Source of the DNA: Euryarchaeota archaeon UBA538
GTDB taxonomy: Archaea > Thermoplasmatota > Poseidoniia > Poseidoniales > Thalassarchaeaceae
Length of the DNA stretch: 6,366 nt
Assembly (NCBI GenBank): GCA_002499325.1
Contig: DALC01000033.1
Span: 1 to 6,366, forward strand
Reading direction: 5' to 3'
Within the stretch, counting starts at the first letter, position 1. Each line of letters opens with the position of its first letter. Under the pieces are notes generated by a model. It did no database searches and was not told the DNA's origin. It was given only the letters and a program-made list of their open reading frames with translations. The position numbers were made by a program, and so were the translations under genes. This document shows positions 1 to 6,366 of this stretch, piece after piece.

Positions 1-555
<555 letters not shown>

Positions 556-573
556 ACGAAACTCGGAAAACGG

Positions 574-610
574 GGGTTGGGGTGGCTTCGGCCACCCCTT
601 CTCCCAACCT
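574..610 (+). terminator. GC-rich UUCG hairpin just after 16S (possible terminator or processing element)
   Basis: Bases 579-586 (GGGGTGGC) pair perfectly with 591-598 (GCCACCCC) around a TTCG loop, giving the very stable c(UUCG)g tetraloop. Five more pairs, 574-578 with 606-610 (one G-U), can stack outside across a seven-base bulge at 599-605. It begins 19 bases after the 16S 3' end. No T-tract follows directly, and archaeal intrinsic termination usually relies on T-tracts, so a role in end processing or stabilisation of the 16S precursor is as likely as termination. The hairpin is plain in the sequence; the function is inference. Confidence 0.45.
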
Positions 611-621
611 CAAAACGATAA

Positions 622-627
622 TTTATA
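622..627 (+). promoter_or_regulatory. TATA-like element TTTATA, upstream candidate
   Basis: TTTATA sits in a locally AT-rich patch (about 611-640) in an otherwise GC-balanced spacer. If it were the TBP site, transcription would start near 650 and leave an aapJ leader of about 55 bases. It competes with the element at 675-684, which has better spacing to the start codon. AT-rich six-mers of this kind are common, so support is weak. Confidence 0.25.
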
Positions 628-674
628 CTATCTAAAAACGCTCTAATCGGTAGATTAAGACACGTCTTGGAGAA

Positions 675-684
675 GGTATATACC
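675..684 (+). promoter_or_regulatory. Palindromic TATA box for the aap operon, probably leaderless
   Basis: GGTATATACC is a perfect ten-base palindrome with TATATA at 677-682, preceded by the purine-rich AGAAG, which could serve as a BRE. The TATA centre lies about 27 bases before the ATG at 707. Archaeal transcription normally starts about 25 bases after the TATA centre, so the first base of the mRNA would be at or within a few bases of the start codon. No convincing Shine-Dalgarno site precedes that ATG, which agrees with a leaderless message. The palindrome could instead, or also, be an operator for a dimeric regulator. The motif is seen; the promoter role is inferred. Confidence 0.5.
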
Positions 685-706
685 CTCTATATGTTGTAGG
701 CGGGCC

Positions 707-1873
707 ATGCGACGCATGCTCGCTATGACAATGATGATGTTAATGACGACTGCAGCCCTTGCGGGCTGTGCGGGTTCCGACCTCACTGATGAGGACGTGG
801 ATGCCGCGAGAGAAGAGGGAAGACTAGCCGGTATTGCCGAGGCAACACCAGTCAGCACCCTGGACACTATCCACGACCGTGGTATGATGAAGTGCGGAGT
901 TAAGGACTCCCAGTGGGGCATGGGCTTCGCTGACGCTGATGGTGTTCGATCCGGACTCGATATCGAGTACTGCAGGGCTGTAGCAGCTGCAATCGGACTG
1001 AACCCGGATACTCAGATTGAGTACATCCTAGCGAGCGCTGGAGACCGATTCGAGAAGCTTGCTTCTGGAGAGATAGATGTCCTAATCAGGACTACCACAT
1101 GGACAACAAGCCGTGACGTGGGATTGAATGCTGACTTCGCAGGAATGAACTTCTTCGATGGCCAGGGAATCCTGATCAGAGGAGATGCATACCCACAGGC
1201 TGACATGGACAACTCCGCACTGAACCTAGCAAGCGCTAAGGTTTGCGTAGGAACTGGGACAACAACCGAAGGTAACATCGCTGACTGGAACACAGTAAAC
1301 AGCGTTGGTATGGATATAGTTCCTGTCGCTGACGCCGCCGAGGCAACCGCAGAGCTTGTTTCTGGCTCCTGTGACGCATTCACTGGCGACATGTCGGCAA
1401 TGGTTGCAAAGAAGTACACCCTCGAGGCCGCTGGAGACTGCACTGACTGCGATCTGTGGATCGCTCCTGAGCTACTGTCCAAGGAACCTCTAGGCGCAGC
1501 AGTACGTGACATGGACTCCGACTGGAAGGATGTCGTGACATGGGTATGGTTCGGAATGGTTACCGCTGAAGAGATGGGAATCGACTCTGAGAACTACATG
1601 GACGCAGACACGACCAATCCAGCGGTTGACAGGCTTCTGAACCAGAACCTAGGTCTAGGTACTGACGCCAACCCGCTACCAGCAACATGGATGCAGAGTG
1701 TTCTATCCACCTCCGGAAACTATGGAGAGGCATGGGACAACTCATTCTGCGATGGAACCTATGACGGGACCAGTGGCTCAGCCGCTATGGAAGGATGCGT
1801 CCTTTCCCGTGTAGGAACTGCAAACGCTCTCGTTTCTGAGGGTGGCCTGCAGTTCGCACCACCAATGCGCTAA
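707..1873 (+). CDS. aapJ: General L-amino acid ABC transporter, substrate-binding lipoprotein (AapJ-like)
   Basis: This 388-residue protein captures amino acids outside the cell and delivers them to the AapQ/AapM permease. A short signal peptide with Arg2-Arg3 and a methionine-rich core (seven Met in the first 13 residues) ends in the lipobox Leu-Ala-Gly-Cys, with Cys21 as the lipid anchor. An acidic linker runs to about residue 50. The family-3 solute-binding fold follows. AapJ hallmarks are CGVK (63-66), GLDIEYCRAVAAA (83-95), RTTTWTTSRD (128-137, including the likely carboxylate-binding Arg), VCVGTGTTTE (179-188), CDAFTGD (222-228, including the likely amine-binding Asp), SKEPLGAAVR (258-267), and the C-terminal GGLQFAPPMR. 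Asp plus Glu (about 59) far exceed Lys plus Arg (about 23), so the protein is strongly acidic. Four cysteines (245, 248, 348, 364) are extra to the usual AapJ pattern. The start was chosen because it gives the full signal peptide. It is the first gene of the operon. Confidence 0.95.
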   Translation: MRRMLAMTMMMLMTTAALAGCAGSDLTDEDVDAAREEGRLAGIAEATPVSTLDTIHDRGMMKCGVKDSQWGMGFADADGVRSGLDIEYCRAVAAAIGLNPDTQIEYILASAGDRFEKLASGEIDVLIRTTTWTTSRDVGLNADFAGMNFFDGQGILIRGDAYPQADMDNSALNLASAKVCVGTGTTTEGNIADWNTVNSVGMDIVPVADAAEATAELVSGSCDAFTGDMSAMVAKKYTLEAAGDCTDCDLWIAPELLSKEPLGAAVRDMDSDWKDVVTWVWFGMVTAEEMGIDSENYMDADTTNPAVDRLLNQNLGLGTDANPLPATWMQSVLSTSGNYGEAWDNSFCDGTYDGTSGSAAMEGCVLSRVGTANALVSEGGLQFAPPMR

Positions 1874-1903
1874 TCGTTTAGTCGATAGCAAATAGGTAAA
1901 CGA
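1874..1903 (+). repeat. Inverted repeat directly after the aapJ stop
   Basis: TCGTTTA at 1874-1880 is the exact reverse complement of TAAACGA at 1897-1903, with 16 bases between. It starts on the base after the aapJ stop codon and ends two bases before the larger hairpin at 1906-1937. A seven-base stem with a 16-base loop is weak as RNA, so it could equally be a protein-binding dyad or chance. It is listed because of its position at the transcript junction. Confidence 0.4.
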
Positions 1904-1905
1904 AA

Positions 1906-1937
1906 GCCCTCGGGGGGGAATCATCTCCCTCGGGGGC
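1906..1937 (+). promoter_or_regulatory. Strong GC-rich hairpin between aapJ and aapQ
   Basis: Bases 1906-1918 pair with 1925-1937 through 13 consecutive pairs (three are G-U), closing a six-base AATCAT loop. The arms contain the same ten-base word, CCCTCGGGGG, at 1907-1916 and 1927-1936, exactly 20 bases apart, so the element is both a direct repeat and a hairpin. Bacterial binding-protein-dependent transporters often carry a stable hairpin between the binding-protein gene and the permease genes that protects the upstream mRNA or lowers downstream transcription. By analogy this one may raise AapJ relative to AapQMP. The structure is visible; the role is inferred. There is no T-tract immediately after it. 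Confidence 0.6.
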
Positions 1938-1970
1938 CTCAATCAATCTCATTACCACGGAAGAATCTGC

Positions 1971-3767
1971 ATGGATTTCAAATCTCTCCAAAACAGAGCT
2001 AATATTTTTTCATCTGTGAAAGTCTTGCTGGCTGTCGTAGTTCTGTGGGCTTACAACAACAAGATGCTCTCGCCTTCAATCGAGGCAGTCTCTAGTATGT
2101 CTAGGTCCTTCGTGGTAGGGGGCGTTCAACAAAATCCAGCATATTACGAACCACTTTCACTATCAGGTGTAATAATTTTCACATTCCTGATATTCATGAT
2201 GCTAGCCAGGAACGAGATAGTTCCCGCCATCAGATCCAAGAATTTTCAAATTACCTCAATATCTCTGACTCTATCTTCTCTGATAATCTCTATTCTGGTC
2301 ATCGCCCTAGCGGTTATGGGTGACTTCTCTCCAGCAAAGGGGATGCCGTTTCTACTAATTGGGACTCCAATCGTATTAGCGTCCCTTCTTGTAGTGGATG
2401 ATACAGAGATTTTACCTCTTGAGACACTATCCAGAAGCAATTCGAGAATTATCAACACAGTGATCATCTTCTCAGTTTTCATCGGTATGGCATTCAATAT
2501 CTCATTTTTGCCTCCTATTATCTCCTCGGAAATATCCTCTTTCTTCTCCATAATACTGATTCTAATGGCTTTATTCGTATTCTATCAGATATCTTCAGAG
2601 TCGGGAAACCCCCTCACTCACGACCGCAGATCATCAACTATGATACTGATTATCGGACTGCCTCTGATTATCTACCTCAGTACTAGACTACTATTCCTTC
2701 TGCATAATCCAGATTCAGTAACTAGGGAGAGGTGGGACCTCTCATGGTCTTTCATGGATATGAAGAACACATTCGAGATCAATGCGTGGCCCATACAGCC
2801 TGACTTCCCGGAAGATACCAGGTGGCAGTTCCTCTTCGGTGCTATATTGAACTCCGCAAGAGCAACTCTACTGAGCATCATTCTCTGTACCATTCTTGGC
2901 GTAATCATCGGAGTCACAAGACTCTCAAGCAATAAGCTCGCATCTGGGTTAGCTACAGTTTACGTAGAGGTATTCAGGAATATGCCCCTCGCAGTTCTAC
3001 TCTTCTTGGTGATGCTACAGCTCGGTGAGACTCTCCCTATGTTCAAGGATGAAGCCAATATCGCTGGGTGGATATACTACAGTAATCAGGGACTGTTCTT
3101 ACCTCGCCCGGACACACTCAGGATCATCATCGCACTAGGCATAGTCTTCTCGCTGTGGGCTTGGGGCCGTTACAGGGACAGAAACGGTATCGACGACTCT
3201 CCAGAGGCACTGACCAGAAAATCTCTAATTTGGTCTATGGCGCTAGTAGCATGTCTAGGGATTCTACTGACCGGCGACATGTCCCTGCCTAATTATGTCA
3301 AGCCGAATCCTAACATCCCCGGTACTTGGAACATAGAGGAAGGGTCGGCTTTCGAGGTTACTAAAGCATTCATGGCCCTGATAATTGGGCTCACCCTTTT
3401 CACTGCGTCTGTTGTAGCTGAAATCGTCAGGGGCAGTATACAGGCCCTTCCTAGGGGACAGGTTGAAGCTGCAGTTTCACTGGGACTATCCCCTTACCAG
3501 AGACTCAGGCTCGTGATTCTCCCACAGGCCCTCAGGAGCATGATACCCCTGCTCAATAGTCAATACATGAACGTCTGGAAGAATTCCAGCCTTGCCATTA
3601 TTGTGGCATACAGCGATATCTTCTATGTCATATTCGTCATGATGAACAATGTGGGGAAATTAATACCTCTATTCCTGCTTCTTCTGGTTATCTATCAGGC
3701 AGGCAGCCTACTCATCTCAGGAATAATGAACTTCTACAATGCAAGGGTTACGAGGGTGAAGATATGA
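1971..3767 (+). CDS. aapQ: General L-amino acid ABC transporter, permease AapQ-like, with long N-terminal membrane extension
   Basis: A 598-residue polytopic membrane protein, one half of the importer channel. The C-terminal two thirds match AapQ: a membrane segment at 222-245, the stretch leading to FLFGAILNSARATLL (287-301), LATVYVEVFRNMPL (327-340), NQGLFLPRP (372-380), then EIVRGSIQALPRGQVEAAVS (484-503). The cytoplasmic EAA loop that docks the ATPase has Glu499-Ala-Ala, Gly505 and Leu517-Pro518. SQYMNVWKNSSLAI (530-543) and the tail FYNARV (588-593) also match. Bacterial AapQ is about 400 residues as I recall it. Here residues 1 to about 215 are additional and carry about six hydrophobic segments (near 14-28, 64-79, 95-116, 125-142, 159-179, 188-206) with no motif I recognise. 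The ATG has only a partial Shine-Dalgarno (GGAAG at 1959-1963). The gene follows aapJ after a 97-base structured gap and overlaps aapM by four bases. Confidence 0.93.
   Translation: MDFKSLQNRANIFSSVKVLLAVVVLWAYNNKMLSPSIEAVSSMSRSFVVGGVQQNPAYYEPLSLSGVIIFTFLIFMMLARNEIVPAIRSKNFQITSISLTLSSLIISILVIALAVMGDFSPAKGMPFLLIGTPIVLASLLVVDDTEILPLETLSRSNSRIINTVIIFSVFIGMAFNISFLPPIISSEISSFFSIILILMALFVFYQISSESGNPLTHDRRSSTMILIIGLPLIIYLSTRLLFLLHNPDSVTRERWDLSWSFMDMKNTFEINAWPIQPDFPEDTRWQFLFGAILNSARATLLSIILCTILGVIIGVTRLSSNKLASGLATVYVEVFRNMPLAVLLFLVMLQLGETLPMFKDEANIAGWIYYSNQGLFLPRPDTLRIIIALGIVFSLWAWGRYRDRNGIDDSPEALTRKSLIWSMALVACLGILLTGDMSLPNYVKPNPNIPGTWNIEEGSAFEVTKAFMALIIGLTLFTASVVAEIVRGSIQALPRGQVEAAVSLGLSPYQRLRLVILPQALRSMIPLLNSQYMNVWKNSSLAIIVAYSDIFYVIFVMMNNVGKLIPLFLLLLVIYQAGSLLISGIMNFYNARVTRVKI
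3755..3767 (+). promoter_or_regulatory. Shine-Dalgarno and ATGA overlap at the aapQ/aapM junction
   Basis: GAGGGTGA at 3752-3759 contains GGTGA (3755-3759), which matches the complement of the 16S tail and lies four bases before the aapM ATG at 3764. That ATG overlaps the aapQ stop (ATGA, 3764-3767). The arrangement suits translational coupling, giving near-equal amounts of the two permease subunits. Confidence 0.7.
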
Positions 3768-5377
3768 GTCAGGATACCGGTTTCTTCGAATCCTCAATGA
3801 GGAGAATTCTTGAATTGGAGCGAGGGGTTGCTGGTAGGTCTAGATGGGATTTGGATTCCAGAATGGATACTAATCTCTCATTACTTTGTATGGCTCTTTC
3901 TAGCGTATTCTCGGTCTACATGTTACTCAGTACGGAATCTTCAATCGATATCGGAGGGGAAGTAAGCACAGTAGATATCTGGATTTATTCGGTGGCCGTT
4001 GCACTCTCGTGGTTGGTGGTCTGCTGGATAATACTGATTTCAGTCGTCAAACGCACTAGGATGGCTCCAGCCTTCAATGGCCATATCAGATTTCCATGGT
4101 TCGGCTCGACGGCACTTCTCGGAATAGTATCGTCCTTTATCATGCTATTCTTGGTCGAGTGGATCTTCGATATACTGGTAATTAGCATGAGATGGGACAT
4201 TGTATGGGCCAATAGGGTCTCTGTGATGTTAGGCCCCAATCTAACTGAGGCGATGACTCAGGACTACTTGGTCTCCGAGAATTGGAGGATATGGCCAATA
4301 GTATTCCTGGTTTGGGCGCTAGCGGGAGCGGCCTACGGTGCCTCTAATACCTCTGTGAGATCATTCCTTCTCGGATTTGGCTCTGTGACAGCAGTGGTAC
4401 TTTTATTCGCAGGCAATCCACTTGAGGCCAATTACAATATCGATAGAGTCCTTTTCAGACTCGTATTAGCATCTGTGATTTCATTAGCCTGCTTTACCAC
4501 AATGAGAATCTACTCTCAACGAGTGGAGGAGTACAGGGTCAATCGTGCAAAAAAGAATATTGGACTGATGGCGGTTTCTACATTTTTCCTAACGATTATA
4601 CTGCTTGATCCGCCAGAATTCGTCAAGGGCATTGCTAGCACCCTAGCAGGTTTCGGTATTCTTGAGGCCCAATTGGAGCTCATAACCCGAGATGGAGTCC
4701 CTCCAGCTAGATGGGGGGGATTACTGATCAACTTGGTCGTCGCCGCCGCCGGTTGTGTGCTGGGTTTCGCGATAGGGGTTTTCCTGGCATTCTCGAGGCA
4801 GAGCGATCTCCCTATCCTCAAGTGGCCAGGAATCGCAGTCATCGAGATAGTCAGGTCGGGTCCACTGATTTGCTGGCTTTATTTTGCTATGTATCTCTTA
4901 CCAGATGTCGCTGACCCTCTTTTCACTAACCCCGAGGATTTTGATAATATTGTGAGGATGATGGCGATATTCAGTCTGTTCGGAGGTTGTTACATAGCCG
5001 AGGTCATCAGAGGAGGCTTGCAAGCAGTGGATAGCGGTCAGAAGGAAGCTGCTCTTGCACTGGGCCTTAGTCCGATGCAAATTAAGCTACAAGTCGAGCT
5101 ACCAAACGCGGTCAGGACTACACTACCGTCGATCGTCAGTGTTTTCATAGGCCTCTGGAAGGACACAACGCTACTATTCATTATCGAGATTATCGATTTC
5201 TTCAGAATCGCCAAGACAATGGCAAATACCGATCTTAGGTTCCTAGGGGATTTCCTGGAACCTGTCTACTTTACAGCCCTAATATTCTGGGTTTTCGCAT
5301 TCTACCTTTCCAGGGTCTCCATGAACGTGGAGAGGAGCCTTGGGCTGGTTAAGGAAGGAGGAGGAGACGTAGCATGA
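3764..5377 (+). CDS. aapM: General L-amino acid ABC transporter, permease AapM-like, enlarged
   Basis: A 537-residue membrane protein, the second half of the channel, expected to pair with AapQ. The conserved permease domain starts at [15 protein letters not shown] (316-330) and continues with [18 protein letters not shown] (357-374), [20 protein letters not shown] (409-428), the EAA loop (Glu428-Ala-Ala, Gly434, Leu446-Pro447), [20 protein letters not shown] (461-480) and a last membrane segment near 498-516. The strings [14 protein letters not shown] and [10 protein letters not shown] separate it from AapQ and match AapM. Bacterial AapM is about 380 residues as I recall it. Here about 110 residues are added at the N-terminus, including a charged cytoplasmic lead and hydrophobic segments near 37-56 and 72-95. 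Extra hydrophobic segments also lie between the ENWRIWP stretch (172-178) and the core domain (near 198-216, 228-247 and 265-281). It overlaps aapQ and aapP by four bases each. Confidence 0.93.
   Translation: MSQDTGFFESSMRRILELERGVAGRSRWDLDSRMDTNLSLLCMALSSVFSVYMLLSTESSIDIGGEVSTVDIWIYSVAVALSWLVVCWIILISVVKRTRMAPAFNGHIRFPWFGSTALLGIVSSFIMLFLVEWIFDILVISMRWDIVWANRVSVMLGPNLTEAMTQDYLVSENWRIWPIVFLVWALAGAAYGASNTSVRSFLLGFGSVTAVVLLFAGNPLEANYNIDRVLFRLVLASVISLACFTTMRIYSQRVEEYRVNRAKKNIGLMAVSTFFLTIILLDPPEFVKGIASTLAGFGILEAQLELITRDGVPPARWGGLLINLVVAAAGCVLGFAIGVFLAFSRQSDLPILKWPGIAVIEIVRSGPLICWLYFAMYLLPDVADPLFTNPEDFDNIVRMMAIFSLFGGCYIAEVIRGGLQAVDSGQKEAALALGLSPMQIKLQVELPNAVRTTLPSIVSVFIGLWKDTTLLFIIEIIDFFRIAKTMANTDLRFLGDFLEPVYFTALIFWVFAFYLSRVSMNVERSLGLVKEGGGDVA
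5357..5377 (+). promoter_or_regulatory. Strong Shine-Dalgarno and ATGA overlap at the aapM/aapP junction
   Basis: GGAGGAGGAG at 5357-5366 offers repeated matches to the 16S tail; the copy AGGAGG at 5359-5364 lies nine bases before the aapP ATG at 5374. The ATG overlaps the aapM stop (ATGA, 5374-5377). The purine run also encodes the glycine-rich AapM tail (Glu-Gly-Gly-Gly-Asp). It fixes the aapP start. Confidence 0.8.
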
Positions 5378-6123
5378 CCACTAGCAACGAATTGATAATT
5401 AAGACAGAAGGAGTGAAAGTAAACTTTGGAGATTTCTGGGCCCTCAATGGAATTGATATTGAAGTAACAAGAGGCGAGATAATAGTAATTCTTGGGCCTT
5501 CCGGATCTGGGAAATCTACATTCATTAGAACTCTGAATAGGCTTCAGCCTCATAGCGGAGGGACAATTGAGATAGATGGAATTACTATTGATGAAGACAC
5601 TTCCATCAAGGATTTGAAGTATGTCAGATCAGAGGTTGGATTCGTCTTTCAGCAATTCAATCTATTCCCTCATCTGACAATAATGGAGAATATCACTCTG
5701 GCTCCAATGAAGGTCAAGGGAATGTCCAAGTCTGGCTCAGAATCAAGAGCTCTTGAGCTTCTGGAGAGAGTGGGTATACCTGAGCAGGCTTACAAGTACC
5801 CATCAGAGCTTTCAGGTGGTCAGCAGCAGAGGGTAGCTATTGCTCGTGCTTTGGCCATGGACCCCAAGATAATGCTATTCGATGAGCCCACCTCAGCTCT
5901 CGATCCGGAGATGATTAAGGAGGTTCTTGATGTGATGGTAGATCTTGCGAAGGAGGACGTGACCATGATAGTGGTAACCCATGAGATGGGCTTCGCCAAG
6001 GAAGTGGCAGACAGAGTCATACTTTTCGATGAGGGTCTCTTGATAGAGGAGAATACTCCAGATGAGTTCTTCGATAACCCCCAGCATGACAGAACAAAGC
6101 TATTCCTAGAGCAGATTCTGTGA
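5374..6123 (+). CDS. aapP: General L-amino acid ABC transporter, ATP-binding protein (AapP/GlnQ family)
   Basis: A 249-residue cytoplasmic ATPase that would dimerise and drive import through AapQ/AapM. All ABC motifs are intact: Walker [10 protein letters not shown] (41-49), Q-loop [11 protein letters not shown] (90-100), signature LSGGQQQR (146-153), Walker B IMLFDEP (166-172) with catalytic Glu171, D-loop SALD (174-177) and switch His203 in VVTHEMGFA (200-208). The [10 protein letters not shown] and [11 protein letters not shown] strings and the overall length are typical of polar amino acid ATPases; there is no C-terminal regulatory domain. It lacks substrate specificity of its own; its role follows from its place at the end of aapJQM. 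No T-rich terminator is evident after the stop, and a convergent gene ends 21 bases away. Confidence 0.96.
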   Translation: MTTSNELIIKTEGVKVNFGDFWALNGIDIEVTRGEIIVILGPSGSGKSTFIRTLNRLQPHSGGTIEIDGITIDEDTSIKDLKYVRSEVGFVFQQFNLFPHLTIMENITLAPMKVKGMSKSGSESRALELLERVGIPEQAYKYPSELSGGQQQRVAIARALAMDPKIMLFDEPTSALDPEMIKEVLDVMVDLAKEDVTMIVVTHEMGFAKEVADRVILFDEGLLIEENTPDEFFDNPQHDRTKLFLEQIL

Positions 6124-6144
6124 TTGAGTCCGTACAATGACTGC

Positions 6145-6366
6145 TTATTGCTGACCAATCCAGTGGGCTACCCTGTCATGTATGGTGCTACGGAAGGTTA
6201 TGAGCTGCAGTGTGGGGCCATTGAGGTCTACAGTCACGGTAGCCCCTCTCGTGAAGTGAAACTCGTCCCAGCCATCAGCCACGACATAGCCCCTGTGCAT
6301 GTCACTAGTCATCACCGTGGGTTCTCCTGTCCAAGCCCAGTAAGAACCGTCATCGACGCGATCGTC
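6145..6366 (-). CDS. Unidentified protein, C-terminal 73 residues (gene continues beyond the window)
   Basis: Reading the minus strand from the right edge, 73 codons run without a stop to TAA at 6147-6145. I do not recognise the family. The peptide begins DDRVDDGSYWAWTGEP, continues through GYVVADGWDEFHFTRGATV and VDLNGPTLQLITF, and ends AHWIGQQ. It is acidic early on, has four tryptophans, and has alternating hydrophobic and polar residues that suggest beta strands. Asp-rich composition suits this genome (compare AapJ). The gene is convergent with aapP, leaving only a 21-base gap, so it is probably a separate unit unrelated to transport. The plus strand is also open in the same codon register (ATG at 6178), so strand choice rests on composition and the neat convergent ending. 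The gene start lies outside the window. Confidence 0.6.
   Translation of the reverse strand, partial: DDRVDDGSYWAWTGEPTVMTSDMHRGYVVADGWDEFHFTRGATVTVDLNGPTLQLITFRSTIHDRVAHWIGQQ

Noticed and set aside
556..706. Possible tRNA gene between 16S and aapJ
   Set aside because: No cloverleaf, TTCGAAT-type T-loop or acceptor pairing could be found; the only strong structure is the UUCG hairpin.
655..921. Minus-strand 88-codon frame covering the aapJ promoter and start
   Set aside because: It is antisense to the signal peptide and start of a well-supported gene and gives no recognisable protein.
1012..1512. Minus-strand 166-codon open frame inside aapJ
   Set aside because: Long antisense frames are common opposite acidic, RNY-rich coding sequence; the plus strand has clear AapJ homology throughout.
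5820..6158. Minus-strand 112-codon frame opposite the end of aapP
   Set aside because: It is antisense to the Walker B and H-loop region of a clear ABC ATPase and has no independent support.
6165..6245. Eight-base inverted repeat GGGCTACC / GGTAGCCC with 65 bases between
   Set aside because: An eight-base match at this distance is about as likely as not by chance in a stretch this size, and it lies within a probable coding region.
6178..6366. Plus-strand open frame beginning ATG-TAT-GGT and running off the edge
   Set aside because: It has no Shine-Dalgarno or promoter, no tryptophan, and a His/Ser-rich composition unlike its neighbours. It is probably the in-register shadow of the minus-strand gene, though not fully excluded.

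Overview
The window reads as a piece of archaeal genome, most likely from an uncultivated marine Thermoplasmata-type euryarchaeon (Marine Group II-like). The placement rests on the 3' third of a 16S rRNA with archaeal signatures (CTTGCACACACCGCCCGTC at 413-431, a GGAA-capped helix 45, and CACCTCCT at the 3' end). It is also supported by what follows the 16S: there is no tRNA-Ala or 23S gene, as in Thermoplasma-type genomes where the rRNA genes are unlinked. The group-level assignment is inference; the archaeal 16S is seen directly.

Layout, left to right: 1-555 is the 3' part of 16S rRNA. 556-706 is a spacer with a GC-rich UUCG-capped hairpin and TATA-like elements. 707-6123 is a four-gene, same-strand operon for a general (polar) L-amino acid ABC importer in the order aapJ, aapQ, aapM, aapP. 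6124-6144 is a very short convergent gap. 6145-6366 is the 3' end of an unidentified minus-strand gene that runs off the window.

The four operon genes make one complete importer. AapJ is an acidic, membrane-anchored lipoprotein that captures amino acids outside the cell. AapQ and AapM form the heterodimeric membrane channel. AapP is the ATPase that powers import. Gene order and protein motifs match the bacterial AapJQMP system, but both permeases are much longer than the bacterial versions as I recall them, with extra membrane segments mainly at the N-termini. aapQ/aapM and aapM/aapP overlap by ATGA and the second gene of each pair has a Shine-Dalgarno site, so they look translationally coupled. 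aapJ instead has a palindromic TATA element about 25 bases before its ATG, which suggests a leaderless transcript. Two back-to-back inverted repeats, one a 13-bp GC-rich hairpin, lie between aapJ and aapQ and could set a higher level of binding protein than of permease.

No mobile element, CRISPR array or tRNA is visible. I do not see a wholly new system. The most notable points are the enlarged permeases of a bacterial-type importer in an archaeon, the structured aapJ-aapQ spacer, the unlinked 16S gene and an unidentified convergent gene at the right edge.
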